NCBI GenBank assembly: GCA_964017195.1
Contig: OZ024894.1
Location: 31,274,388 to 31,338,387 of the forward strand
Source: Siderastrea radians
Lineage: Eukaryota; Cnidaria; Anthozoa; Scleractinia; Rhizangiidae
Reading direction: 5' to 3'
Length of the DNA: 64,000 nt
In this document: piece by piece, positions 11,797-24,535 of the stretch
How positions within the stretch are numbered: position 1 is the first letter of the stretch
Layout of the letters: each line of letters starts with the position of its first letter
Made by a program: the position numbers and the translations under genes
The notes under the pieces: model-generated
The model's database searches: none
Told to the model about the DNA's origin: nothing
What the model saw: only the letters and a program-made list of their open reading frames with translations

Positions 11797-12260
11797 TAAA
11801 GTGCCTATGAACTAAAAAATTTTTCTCCTAAATATGACAGTTTATGACTCCCTTAGTCTAAATATGTAAGTTTTGCTGAGTAGAAACCTTTGCATGAGAT
11901 ATTTTTCCAGCCGCAAAGTTCGAATTTGGCACCCAAAATGTGTCTCCATTTTGAGCGCGGCCAAAACGATCACATTACAAGGCTGTGACGTCACAAATCG
12001 CGCAGAGGACAAGAGTGTTATGGCTGACAAGAGGGTTTCCAGAAGAGAAATTACTTTGGAGTGACTCGTGGGCCCAGGATTGTAATCTACAAGGGCAGGA
12101 TTCGCACAATGAGAGCATGTGTGTGTCGTTTCTCAAAAGGAAACGAATTAGGGAGAGAAGCGGACTCATTTGAACCCGTGTTCGACTCCGTAAGAATTCG
12201 ATTCGACCCGCATTACAGAGCTGCTTCTGGGAAAAGCCGCAGTATTTGAATGTCGCATTA
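11797..12260 (+). mobile_element. Dispersed MITE-like repeat, family 1 (plus orientation)
   Basis: It starts AAAGTGCCTATGAACTAAAA and contains GACGTCACAAATCGCGCAGA near 11990, both shared with 1984-2235 on the opposite strand. The interior between these blocks differs, so the two loci are diverged members or subfamilies. The ends are not defined exactly. Confidence 0.45.
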
Positions 12261-12942
12261 ATATCTGTAACTTCTGCTACTGGTGGATTAGTTCCACTAG
12301 CAGCAACTATCGCAATTCAAGATTAAAGACCGAGATAAAGAAGGTTTTCAATATTTGGCCACAAAACTATTGCTATCTGCATCTGTCCACCTTACCTAAA
12401 GGCATCCAAGATCTACAACACATAACTGAGCTACAAAGTTTTGTTTACATCTCCGGTTTTTTTGGAAACCACATGCAATACGGATGTTCACCATAGAGTT
12501 TGAAGTGATAACAATGAACAGAACTGTCTTGACCGACGACGACACAAGACGTTTTAGTTAATCAGAGATAGCTATAGGAATATTTATAAATCCCTCGTGA
12601 TGTTTCGTCAAATAAAAGGAAGCAGTTCAGCTCAGCATTGATAATTGTTATTGCACGTCACTCTGCTTCCACTGCATTTGATTTATGTGGTCCTCTTTAA
12701 ACACCATACATTTCAAACAGATTTGTGCCTCTCTTCTTGTTGACCCTGCTCCTGTTATCTCAAGAGGACCATATAGTATGTAATTTCACATATCACACTT
12801 AACACTGTCTAATTGACCCTGCTGCAGTACAGTCTTGGTGATGTAGGTTTAATTTGAATTTATGGCATAAGTTATTTAATCATTTTTATTACTGAAGGGC
12901 AGTGAAAATGTGACCTTCATTTCCCATTATTTAATTTTGTGG
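12261..12942. other. No gene seen
   Basis: AT-rich sequence preceding duplicated copy B. I see no supported gene, repeat or RNA. Confidence 0.5.
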
Positions 12943-13109
12943 CAGGCTTTGTATTGGAAATTCCTCACACACTGAATTGTCTCAGTCTCTTCTTGACTCA
13001 TTCCCTGTACCCAAGAAAGCTACCACACAAGCCACCTAATTCGCCAACAGAAAATCAATAATGAGGTTTCAAAATGGGCCTTTTCGATCTCGTTCTCCAC
13101 CTTTAATTT

Positions 13110-13147
<38 letters not shown>

Positions 13148-16100
13148 TTTTCTGAAAATTAGCTGCATAGGCTATGTTCCCCCCATATGCATGCTATTTA
13201 GGAACATAGCATATAAACGTCTTGTACTGCTTTAATAATAATAATGATGTATACACAGGATAGCCCCATCAGTGTAAAAACACTGGTAACATAGGGGGTT
13301 CTGTTACTAAATAAGTGCCCAAGATAGTAAAATACATATCTTCAAACATTAATAGTGGCATGCATGGTTACGTGGCGGAAGCCTGATGCAAACACGAGAG
13401 TGTTGGGCGAATTCAAAGGATTATGCAAGCTTCATCGAACACAGACTCTTAGACATTTGTAACTGAAGAGCATATCTCTTAACAACAAAAACGGCTAATA
13501 CACGCATAATGTGTACAGTGTACTGGGAGGGTACTGTAATTTGAAGGGTTTATGGATCCAAGGGAGCTGCCTTAACCTCTCCCCACCCCACTCCCCTCCT
13601 TAAACAAAAATAACAAGAAAAAAAAAAGAAACTACACACACAAAGAGGGCAATTTCTACTTGACACTGATTTCTGCCATACTTCATGGAATTGGAATGGG
13701 TGTATGTTTCAATGAAAATGGCACTTCAAAATGTACTTCTGGAACAAATTACATATTCATCTTAGTGTTCAGATTGACCCAAGGGAGTTATTGTCATATG
13801 AGACCAGTATACAAAGGGAGCTCAGACCAGGCCCCAGCTGTTCAAAAGGTGGATAAGTGTTAGGGAAACCAATTGCATTATCCACTGGATAGAGATTTAT
13901 CCGGTCGATAGTGCTATCCAACTTTTGAACAACTGGGGCCAGTATAACTGGACAGGTATGGTTAAGTTTATTTACATGAGACCAGCATCATGAAAGTATA
14001 AGTGATCACATAAAGCCTGTAATAACTCAATTACTTAAACCAGTTCATGTAGTCAGAAGCGACGGATTATTACAAGGACAAAGCTGAAGTCACACTAGTC
14101 TGAGTTTGCACGCGTATCATACAATGTCCATCTTTATTTATCACAGTCATCCTCATAGCACCTCCAGGTGGAGTAAAAGACCACAAATGAGCACCATACT
14201 CAAAAATTCTTATTTATTTGCTTTGGGATGCTCCCTCATAAATGGCTTGAAATTACAATACAAGCACTCCACTGCCATTTGAAAATCATTTGTAGCTGCT
14301 GATTATAATAAATAAAACACGCTCTTTAGAAATTACTATTGATGGCTCAGCCATTAGGCATGTAATATTTCAAGCAAATTTTGGGTATGCTTATCTTCAA
14401 TGTTTAAAATCCTGCTAACTAATAAGTTTATATCAGTGTTCTCTCTGCAAAAGTCCTCATTCGAAAGAGCCGAACAACTGAGTCTATCTTTCTCTTGGCG
14501 CGAAAACCTATGAAAAGATGAACAAATTAAGTTACAAACAAGTACACCGTAAACTTGAGCTTGTCTGGTATCGGTTTGAGTAAAATAATTGAAGTACATA
14601 CAACGACGCTCTTAACAAAAGAAGTAAAGTCAAGGCTGCGTCAATCTCTCGTTATTAACACATAAAAGTACTGACCATTCAATTCTAGAAGCTTCTCCTT
14701 CAAGGCCAGTCAAGCCAGTAGAGCTGAAAATTAGTCAATCCCAACAATTCAATTCGCCATCTTGCTTCGCGCAAGATTGTTGTTGTCGTTGTTTAGGCCT
14801 TATCCACGGACGACAAACCCAAAAACTGCACATCTTCGAAATCGCTTCGAGTTGAATCTTAGCGTTTTCCTCAGTCGTCGGTAGCTTTCATTGTATATCA
14901 ATATTAGCAAGGAAAATGTAAGTTTCATCGCTCAAACACTTGACAAAGACCAAAGAGACAAATATTCTGCGCGATTTGTGACGTCATACGGCCCGCTTCC
15001 TCGGCCAACTCGTTCCTAGTCTTCGGAGACACGATTTTGGTCATTTTGGGTACTTTCAACGACAAAAAAACGGATTTTTGTTTCTTGCCATCCAATTTCT
15101 CTTGCCATTTCGGAATTAACACATAATGAACTACCAAAATGTGCAAAAAAAAATTTTAGTTCATAGGCACTTTAAAGGGTTAAAACTTAATGCAGAATGA
15201 ATCAAACAGTTATACCATGTATAGGTTTCCATACCACGGTGATTATTGTGACCCAGTACCACTACTGGGGCAAACTCACACAGGTATGACTTGTACAGTT
15301 ATGAGATTTTGTGCTGTAATCATGAAACAAATACAGAGAAACAAGAGGAAATCGGGAGGAACTTGTACCAGAATGAAAATCATGCTGGTATTATGTAAAC
15401 ACCCCCTTAGCCTAAAGTCGAGCAGCTCTTAATGTTTCACAGCATCCTCAGAGACCCAGGGGCAGTAACGCCCTGATTTCATGAGACCGGTGCAAACTCA
15501 GACTGCTATGATTTTGTTTACATGAGACCGGTCTGAAAGTCAGACTGGCGTGAAGTGTTTACCTGAGACCAATCTAAACTCTGTTTGTGTTAATATGGTC
15601 CGCAACCATCCCATCCTTAAAAATCCAGTTTATCTATTATCCAACAGCTTGGAATGCTCCAATGCCACTTGTTAAACGTGCATACCCAAAACAAATATCT
15701 CAGACCAATTGGGACCCTGTTCATGCTTAAGTGGCTCCCCAGTCTGATTTCAAACCGTTCTGAGTCATTCATATTGGTTCAGCAGCAGTGATGAGTTAAA
15801 CCAGCCTAAGGCCCTGTTTACATGAGTGAATTTATCCCCGGATGTCGCTTTTATCCCATCCCGGGGTGACTTTCATTGCGGTGTCTGGTCATTTACCTGT
15901 AAATGTTTACATGATTTGGAGCTGAAATGTGTTCACCCCAGGACGATTTCATCCTGGTCTTCAGCACCAGGATGAAATCGTCCCGGGGTAAACACCATTT
16001 CAGCTCCAAACCATGTAAAAACTTACAGGTAAATGACCAGACACCGATATGAAAGTCATCTCGGGATGAAATCACTCGTGTAAACACAGCCTAAGATGAT

Positions 16101-17681
16101 AATTATTTTATACTAGCTTCATGTTTCGTACATTTCGTGTAAACAGAGGTAAGCATTTGGAGTCGATCTGAAGTCGTACCGGCCCAAGTTGGTACCATTC
16201 TCATAGACTACGAGAAGTCTCTCATTTTTCTCTGGCGCCTTCACACTGACAGTCCTACTATTGGTAATTGCGATAATTAAAATCTACTTTGTTTTTCTTA
16301 CAGGTTTTTATTCCATCAACCTGATGTCAGGAAAATATGGCAGTTTATTATAAGGGTTTGGTTAAGAAATTTATACTTTTAGCTATATTCCCAGACACAC
16401 TTTATCAATTCAAATAAAAAATTTGAAGAGCAGTTTTGAAATAAGGTTATATATTTTTTTGTCTTTTTCTGCTTAACATTTTGATGTCATTGATTAGTTT
16501 GACTGTCCCCTCAGTACTACTAAGTGGACGATGTATGAAAATGGAATGAATCCTGGAGTACACCTTTTAGGGCTCTACTTCAAAATATCTGATGAGCACA
16601 CCCTGCCCCATATCTTTTTGGGGGGGAGTATCCCCCCCCAACTACTATCCCAGGAATGAAGAGTCAGACCCATTTGATTGAATTCTCTTTATGGGGAAAA
16701 CTATATTGATTGACTGATTCACCACAGTCTGATCCCTTTTTGTCAGTTCATTGCCTGTTAGGTTTCAGACTATTCTGAAATGATTTAGGAAGAGGCTATT
16801 CCTTTTGTTTTTCTTTGGTACCAGATTATGGCAATCAGTAACAATGCTTATTGGTGGCAAATTATCAAACCAAAAAGAACTAAAGTCTCGAGATCTACTG
16901 CCATCACGGTCTGGGGTAGTAAGAGAGTGAGTCATAATCTGTGCATCAAATAAAGTCACTTGTCATTACTGGACCATTTGTTATTCGCATTGGCAACACT
17001 GAAGTGACAGATTGATTGATTTATTGATTTGTTGATTGACTGATTGATTAATTGATTGATTGATTGATTGATTGATTTTTTAATTGGCTGATTGACTGAT
17101 TTATCAGCCAGTTGGTTGAGTGGTTGATTGATTGACTGATTGGTACTTAAAATAGTTGAATGAATTTATTCACCTGAATTACATGTTAGTAATTACATGC
17201 ATAATGCTGCACTTCTTCCCATCTTCGTCTGGCAGTAAAATAATAGGGCGATGTCGCAGCTCTTACAAGGTCTTCTCTGATTTGCTGAGAAAACAATACG
17301 CCAAACAACAAAACAATGGACCCTAGCCCCGAAAACAATAATTAGAGGTTGTTAAGAGCTACGGGGCTACTCAAGTAATACCCGGCATCAGGCGAGACAT
17401 AAAATAATTTTCAAGCCCCAATGTCATGACATAATTGTAAGCAAATAATTTATTTGTAATTAGCAAGTAGTAGGTAAGAATGCGTATTAGAGAGCAGGAC
17501 TATTAGAGCTTTTACAGTAATTTAAATTATATTTCATATTAACTCCAGTAAGGTACTCCTTCTGAGTAACTACCACTATTGGACAGTCAAGAAAGAAAGC
17601 AATGCCCTGGGATGTTTTAGGGTTCACTGCTTCCTACTGTTAATTCAACATCCCGGGGAATTAATACAAGTAAATAAGGTA

Positions 17682-17717
<36 letters not shown>

Positions 17718-17977
17718 TCAACTATAGCGTCATTTTACCATATAAGGAGAAAAATATGAGTATAAGAGCGTCTTACAGTGTAGAAAACGTATTGCACTAT
17801 AGTATCCCGGTTTCAAATCACTTATTGAATAAAGCATTTAAATTGCTTAGATATTTAAGTTTATATTACCTACAACAGGGGCTTATTTAAAATTTATGAA
17901 ACACTGGTTCTAATTTGATGAGAGGTGTATTACTAATGATTAACTAATAATTATAATATTGTTTTCCAGTCTCACTT

Positions 17978-18032
<55 letters not shown>

Positions 18033-18070
18033 TAATAATAATAATTAAAAAGAATATTATAATTATTATA
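12943..18070. repeat. Long direct duplication, copy B (uninterrupted reference copy)
   Basis: It repeats 1-4543 at very high identity, including family 1 MITE sequence at 14925-15176 and the 277-bp MITE at 15811-16087. It then continues past the Maverick breakpoint (GAGAGCAG near 17497) into sequence that copy A lacks. That continuation is shared in diverged form with copy C at 29480-29880, so B represents the unit before the Maverick-associated change. It contains a CAT trinucleotide run near 17683-17716 and a long TAA run near 17976-18047. I see no host exon in it. Confidence 0.88.
15811..16087. mobile_element. 277-bp foldback MITE, copy in B
   Basis: This is the same insertion as at 2871-3147, with the AGCCTAAG duplication at 15803-15810 and 16088-16095. 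Because it sits at the homologous site it is the same event, inherited by duplication. Confidence 0.8.
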
Positions 18071-18079
18071 AGTAAAGGT

Positions 18080-19167
18080 TTCGTTATACAAAAACCAAAG
18101 ACCAACTGTTCCAGTTCAATGGGCAACTGTGTGAACGATTGATGGCGTAGCCATGGGCTCACCACTCGGGCCACTGCTAACCAATGTCTTCATGGGATCC
18201 ATTGGAGATACTCTTGAGCGTGAAGGCAAAATGCCTTCATTTTACAAGAGGTACGTCGATGACACACTGACCATAATGCCGGACACAAAATCAGCGGCTA
18301 CTTTTCTTCAGGTCCTTAACAACTGTCACTCTTCAGTGAAGTTCACCATGGAAACAGAGAACAATGGTATGCTTCCTTTTCTTAATATGCAGCTACTGGA
18401 TAGAGCCCCTCAAATCGAGACCAAGGTTTACATAAAACCTACAAACACGGGACTCTTGCTCTACTACCAGAGCCATGTCGATATGCTCTATAAACGTGGA
18501 CTGTTGAAAACCATGCTCCATCGTGCGTATCGCTTATCGGCCTGTTGGTCTTATTTTTCTGAAGAATGTGACCGACTGAGAGTTATCTTTTCCCGGCTGA
18601 AATATCCTCTACATCTTATCGATACTACCATCAAGATTTTTGTTGCTTCAAAGGCCGAAGACCAGCAACCAATACCTGCCCCTGTAGATAGCCCAACAGT
18701 TCGAATAGTCCAACCCTTCAAAGACCAGGTTTCGGCAGACTTCGTGCGCAAACAACTCAAAGACCTAAGCCAGAAGACGCACACAGCCATTCAACCTGTT
18801 TTCGTTAGCAACAAGATCGAACAGCAACTTAAAGTGCAGGAGAAAAAACCGCCTATTGTAAACCAGCAGTGTGTAGTTTACAAATTTCAATGTGACTTGT
18901 GCGATGCAAGTTATGTAGGGTACACACTCAGGCATTTACACCAGCGCGTGAGTGAGCACAAAAACCTATCATCATCTATTGGCAAGCACTATTATTAATA
19001 GTGAAAAACACTGTATTGTCCCGAAAGACCTTGACAAACAGTTTTTCGTCCTAAAGAAGTGTCGTAATAAGTTTGATTGTTTAGTGCACGAAATGTTGCT
19101 AATTAGAGAATTGACACCATCTCTTAATGTCCAATCGGACTCAATTCGAGCTAAACTATTTGCGTGA
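18080..19167 (+). pseudogene. Penelope-like retroelement fragment: reverse transcriptase and GIY-YIG region
   Basis: The open frame from 18153 has the reverse transcriptase blocks GVAMGSPLGPLL and RYVDDTL (catalytic YVDD near 18252), then a linker and a Cys-containing GIY-YIG-like endonuclease start (CVVYKFQCDLC, YVGYT). This order of RT followed by C-terminal GIY-YIG is the hallmark of Penelope-like elements. The front of RT is missing: the element begins abruptly after the TAA run of copy B. A frameshift near 18140 separates the FQFNG block from the main frame. A second shift near 18985 moves the C-terminus (CLVHEMLLIRELTPSLN, stop at 19165-19167) into another frame. It is a dead 5'-truncated copy. 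The minus-strand ORFs here are shadows. Confidence 0.88.
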
Positions 19168-19224
19168 CTCTGCATTAATCATTTATGTTAATCTACAGCT
19201 ACTATTCCTGACAGTTTATTTGAA

Positions 19225-21437
19225 TCTTCGATCTGGTACCACTACTCGGGTGAACTCACACACCAGTGTAATCACTTAAACAGGTACAGAGAAACGAGAG
19301 TGAACTGTAATGAAATTGTACCAGAATGAATGACATACTAGTGTCATGTAAACACCCCGTTAGACTAAAGTTGAGCAGCTTTCAAGATGTTAAACAACAT
19401 GATCGGAGGCCAAGGAGCAGTGATGCCCTGGTTTCATGAAAGCAGTGCAAACTCAGACCAGTGTGGTTTTGTTTCAAGAGACCATGAGCTATAGGAAACA
19501 TGGATTTTGAGTTCTCATCGAACGTTGTTTCAAGCAAACAGCGATGAAATATGTCGACTATTCAATAAAACTATCACCTTATCGTCAGTTCTGCTGTCCC
19601 TTGTCTTTGATTTCTAATTTATCTTCTGTAAATATCCCTGTTTCTCCCCGATTCTTTGGTGAGTTCGATATGGCGGGCGGTAAAAGTAAGCACATCAAAC
19701 TCACCGAAGAATAAGGTAAAACAGGGATATTTGCAGAAGATAAAGCAGAAATCAAAGGCAAGGGACAGCAGAACTGACGGTAAAGTGATAGTTTTATTGA
19801 ATCGTCGAAATATTTCATCGCTGTTTGCTTGAAACAACGTTCGATGAGAACTCAAAATCCATGTTTCCTATAGCTCATGATGAGACCGGTCTAAAAGTCA
19901 GACTGGCATGAAGTGTTTACATGGAACCAACCATCCCTTAGAATCCATTTTACATGTGTCTATTATCCACCAGCTCGGAATGCTTCAAGGCCACTTTTTA
20001 ACTGTGCATGCTCAAAACAAATATCTCAGACTGGTTTCCTTTGAACTCAGTTCATGTTTACATGGTTCCCCAGTCTGATTTTAGACCGTTCTGAGTCATT
20101 TGTATTAGTTCAGCAATGGCGATCAGACAAACCAACCTGAGATGATAATTATTTTATACTGGCTTCACATTTCATAACGCCTTCATGTAAACAGAAGCAA
20201 GCGTTAGTATGCAGTTGATGTCAAGTTGTTCCGGCCTAAGTTGGTACCATTCTCATAGACAATGAGACAATGAGTCTCTAATTTTTCTCTGGCGCGTTCA
20301 CATCAACTGTTCTGCACATTGCATTCATATACAAAGTCTCAAAGTGTCCTTGAGCAGTAACATGCTTGCTCTGGTGAAATAACAGACAGTCCGTAGTTCT
20401 AACCCTTAAAACATTTTGGGGGGCTACAAGTAGAAAGGATATATTCTTCCATGGATATTTTACTTGCTCTATTAGAGCTTAAAAACAGATCTTTACCGCT
20501 AATGAGCAATACATTTACTGACAATATTGCAAATGTTTCAAGATTCCTTTGTCTCTTGATTCCCAGAGGAGATTGAAGACAAAGATACCCAACCAAATAG
20601 AGAGGTTTATCTGTAAAGCCTTGGAGTCATGTTAGAATTTTGGTATGTCAAACATGGGCTACTGGGAATTTCCTGGACTATGAACAAAATCTTTGACATG
20701 GGGATTCCATCCAGGTGACAATTTGTGCTTGTTTTGTGCCATGACTTATGCCTTGCAAGCTCCTTAGTTAGGCTAACCTGTAAATATTATTTTGGTTTTA
20801 CCGAGAGATTTAAAACCTCCAAAAAGCCATGGGCTTACTATTGGCAATTGAGATAATTAAATCTGCTCTGTTTTCCTTACAGGTTTTTATTCCATCAACC
20901 TGATGTCAGGAAAATATGGGGGTTTATTATAAACCTTTGGTTAAGAAATGTGCTCTCATAACTATATTCCCAGACAAACGTTATCAATTCAAATGAAAAA
21001 AATTGAAGAGCAGTTTTGAATAAGGTGATATACATTTGTATTTTTGTCTTTTTCTGCTGTATTTTGATGTCATTGATTAGTTTGACTGTAACCACATACA
21101 CTTTATGTCCCCTCAGTACTACTAAGTGGTTGATGTGCGAGAATGGAATGAATCCTAGAGTACCTATTAGTATTAAAAGTAACTTGCAGCCACGCCCACA
21201 AAGCAATACCTTGGCACCTTTGAGGGCTTTACTTCAAAATTTCTGGTGAACACACCCATTACTTTTTTGGGAGTGCCCTCCCACCCCACCCCCTCTATCC
21301 CAGGAATGAAGAGTCAGACCTATTTGATTGAATTCTCTTGATAGGGAAAACTATTTCGATTGACTGATTCACCACGGTGTGATCCCTTCTTATCAGTTCA
21401 TTACCTGTTAGGTTTCAGACTATTCTAAAATGATTTA
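19225..21437. repeat. Diverged unit copy C, left part
   Basis: The sequence aligns with 2300-3850 of copy A, for example GGTTTTTATTCCATCAACCT near 20882 against 3363, but with many substitutions and indels. It lacks the 277-bp MITE and has its own foldback insertion at 19494-19878. It stops at TGATTTAG (21431-21438), where a TIR transposon begins, and resumes at 28916 with TAGGAAGAGG, matching 3849 of copy A. It is an older copy than A and B. Confidence 0.85.
19494..19878. mobile_element. 385-bp foldback element in copy C
   Basis: Two arms of about 170 bp are inverted copies of each other. The left arm starts ATGAGCTATAGGAAACATGG and the right arm ends with the inverse, with a short non-paired centre near 19660-19680. 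The flanks CAAGAGACC and GATGAGACC agree at 7 of 9 bases, and copies A and B have a single ATGAGACC there without the insert. The 9-bp duplication and long arms suggest a Mutator-like non-autonomous element; the assignment is tentative. Confidence 0.7.
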
Positions 21438-22582
21438 GTCAAGAAAATTAAGGCATGGGTCGCAGACTGAAAATAGCATTTTTCCCTTAAATTTGGAATA
21501 ACTTGGCCAAGATTTAACGAAATTCATTCAAATTTGCCCAGGTAATTCTTTTTGGGATAAGAAAAATTTTAACTGTGATGACACGTGATTACGTCACTTG
21601 AACACGTGATACGAACGTTTCAAATACACCAAAATAGCGTGTATTTTGGCTAAGAAATGGCACTACTTTCGCAATCGTCTGCACTAAATATAAAGGCAGA
21701 GTTACAAGCAGAAAGGGTTGAACAAAAAAGCTGTGCCTGGGCCTTTGCACGATAAAACATTTATAGGATTTTTTTCAGCCCTAAATTTCGAGTATTCGTC
21801 ACAAGGACGTATATTGAATCATTTTTATCAAATTCCCTAACGATTTGAAAAAAGCCCGGGCATAGTTATGCAGGGCAGGTTCCCTTTTATCAGTTTAAGT
21901 TAAAACTTCCGAGCAGACGGGGCGAAAAAGTGGTGCCAAAAGGCAATTTATAGTCAATTCAGCCGCCATTTTCTGACGCCATCTTGGCCGAGAAATCTCC
22001 GAGTATTTGAACACTGGGTGCTACTCTTTCGTTGCCCTGGAAATGAAATGACCAATCAAGTGTAGGAAACAGCTTTTAGCTGGCCTGGTTGCTCTTTTTA
22101 TAAAAATGGCGGACGAAGAAAGCCTCTTCGGCTTGTCTTTACTGTAAGCTAATTTCCACATAGGTGAACGTATTTAACAAGTTTGAGAGCCGAAACAAAA
22201 CGTGCTGGATTTTTTTCTATGAAAGGTTTGTCATAACAAGATCTTATTTTATAATTTAAGACATTTATTGATAAGAGAAGCTGATGAAATAACTATCGAG
22301 TAGAAAAAGGAAATGAAGGAAAGGAAATGTGTTTCCCCAATTTTTAACAGCTTTTACCAACTGTTACGAACCCATGTTTACGCTAGTCGTGCTATGCGCG
22401 ACAATTTGGCGGCATATTCGGATAATAACTTTGCCTACATTAATATGCGCGCCATTTAATGATATTCAGACTCTGTACTCAATGTAGCTTTGTCCATTTC
22501 AATCATTTCTAACGTTAATATCTTGGGAAGACCTGAATTTTTTTCTTCTGTGAATACTTCATTTGGAGACTAAAAGGAAAAA

Positions 22583-23476
22583 ATGACGGAATATTTTGGA
22601 TGCGGTTTTGCAGCGTTGCGGTGAGACAGAGCTTTTTTAAACCAAACGGCAAGGTTGAATATGATGAAGAACTACGGTGGAAAAGTTATCTAAGTCAGTT
22701 CAGAAGTCCTCACTGCGATCGATTTGTGGTAGCGGACAAAAAAGCTTACGACAAGCGCTCAAAGGCCCTTTCCCTGCATTTTAAGAAGTGGAAGACAAAG
22801 GACAAGAGCCAATATATTGAGCACTTCAGCCAAGGTAACTGGGACAGCCTCCCCGAGCTCGAAAAAAAGCAACACGAAAGAGTGAATTGTCAAGCTTGTG
22901 ATGTACATCACTATTCATTTCAGACTTTATTTCCCTCACGGGGTAAAAACAGTTCAATTGGTTTACAAGACACTGTGAAAAAAAACACAAAAGCGTGTTT
23001 TGCAACCTTCAAATGCTGTAAATGTCAAGCCTACTTTAAAGGCTATCAAAAAGGCAGTAGGCAAAATCTACGACGGAATTAATGGGCCCTTCAAAGAACT
23101 CTTTGGCATGTCCTTTGCTAAAGCCCAGACAAAGACCCCTGAGCTAAATCTGCAGGAGAAAAAATCCCCAGCTGAACTGAAGAAAGAACGAAGGGAAAAA
23201 CTGAGGACTGAAAAAAAGCAAATTGAGGAGCAGTGGTCAAAACGGGACTGTGACACCATGTTGGGCACACGACAGACATACAGTCAGCGACAGGAACAGC
23301 GTTTGGCTCTGTTTTTTGAGACCCCAGAGGAAGCAGACAACAGAGCTGCCAAACGGAAAAGCCTTGAAGACCATGACCACCGCAAATGGAAGCGGCACTC
23401 ACCAAAGCCTGAGGACCTTGACTTTGACAAGGAGGGACTCCTGAAGGAAGTAAATGAAATGAAAGATGGTGACAGG
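22583..23476 (+). pseudogene. Exon 1 of the unclassified transposon gene (N-terminal part)
   Basis: A start at 22583 gives MTEYFGCGFAAL but then hits a stop. The main frame resumes at about 22600 with FFKPNGKVEYDEELRWKSYL, so a small shift lies near 22620. The exon encodes a basic, charged region containing a Cys-rich patch (CQACDVHHY near residue 97), which could be a metal-binding element. A second shift occurs near the run of eight A at 22978-22985, after which the frame from about 23003 continues with a Lys/Glu-rich likely coiled coil. The exon ends at a GT donor at 23477. The two shifts make it non-functional unless the A-run is an assembly error. Confidence 0.6.
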
Positions 23477-23964
23477 GTTAGTATTTCATTTCAAATGGCA
23501 TTGTAACTGTACCGTTACTGAACTGACTGGGGACTGCAGTTATGCATTAGGGGAGAACAATCAGCCAAAATAAATAAATAAAGAAACAAATAAATGATAG
23601 CCTTCCCTCTCTATTAAGGTCCTCTCTGTTTATTACCCCCGTCTCTCTATTAACCCCCTTTCCCAAGCCAAAAAGACTAACTACACACATCACAAAAACA
23701 ATTATGCCAAAGAGAAAATATCAATTTCAGTTATAAAGTGTGCAATGAGAATTTGGAAAATGTAATCTTAGTGTCTCCAATATTGAAGATATAGAATAAG
23801 CCCATAGCCCCTCTCTATTAAGCTCCTCTTTTTAAAAAGGAAAGACGTGATAGAGGTTTTACGGTAAATAAATAAATTATAGGGTAATACTTAGTATAAT
23901 GCAATAAACAACAGATTTTTGTGCTGAGGCCCATCTAATGAACAGGTTTGTTTTTGCCTTTTAG

Positions 23965-24166
23965 ATAATTTACTCTGATGGAACAAACAAAGTTGGGGAA
24001 CATGGTTGTCAGAGAATGTTTAGAAGCCAATAATGTACGGCTGGCCAGATTCAAGCAGTTTCGAGAAAACACTCCTACTGCTAGACGAAGACTAATCCGC
24101 ATGCAGGGTGGAGAGATATAAGTGGCACTACCACGTACAAATGATCAGATAAGGGATATCTTAAAG
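23965..24166 (+). pseudogene. Exon 2 of the unclassified transposon gene, with nonsense codon
   Basis: A TTTTAG acceptor and an AAAG|GTGATG donor bound this block. Most of it reads in one frame (KLGNMVVRECLEANNV, then a basic RRRLIRMQGGEI), but a TAA interrupts that frame at about 24119-24121 just before VALPRTNDQIRDILK, which leads into exon 3. A frame change near 23980 is also needed to join exon 1. The same order of segments occurs in intact relatives I recall, so these are lesions rather than alternative exons. Confidence 0.5.
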
Positions 24167-24535
24167 GTGATGATAGCTTAAAATTTTGTATCATTGGTAT
24201 ATCTTGTTTATTTGTTTTTTGTGGCATAGTCTTTTCTTAAACCCTTTGGGCTCAATGTCAGTCAGAGTCACAGCTCTACTTAATATTATTAATTCCTGCA
24301 TGAAGAATTTATGAGATGATAATTGATACCAGTAACTAATTCATTCCTATTTTTTTTTTTGGCTGACCATTAATCCCCAATATCAACATGCACATTCTAC
24401 TCACTGGCTATTCCAATCATTTCAAGCTTGCAGGCTAAAGGGTTCACTGCATTAACACATAACTGTTTACACAGTGGTTAACAAGGGAAAATTATTTACT
24501 AAATGTAATTCATTTTCTTTAATTTGCACTTACAG

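Noticed and set aside
17683..17716. CAT/ATG repeat as possible CRISPR-like or His-tract gene
   Set aside because: It is a plain trinucleotide microsatellite in non-coding sequence; no spacers are present.
17944..18174. Poly-Ile minus-strand ORF
   Set aside because: It is a translation of the TAA trinucleotide run.
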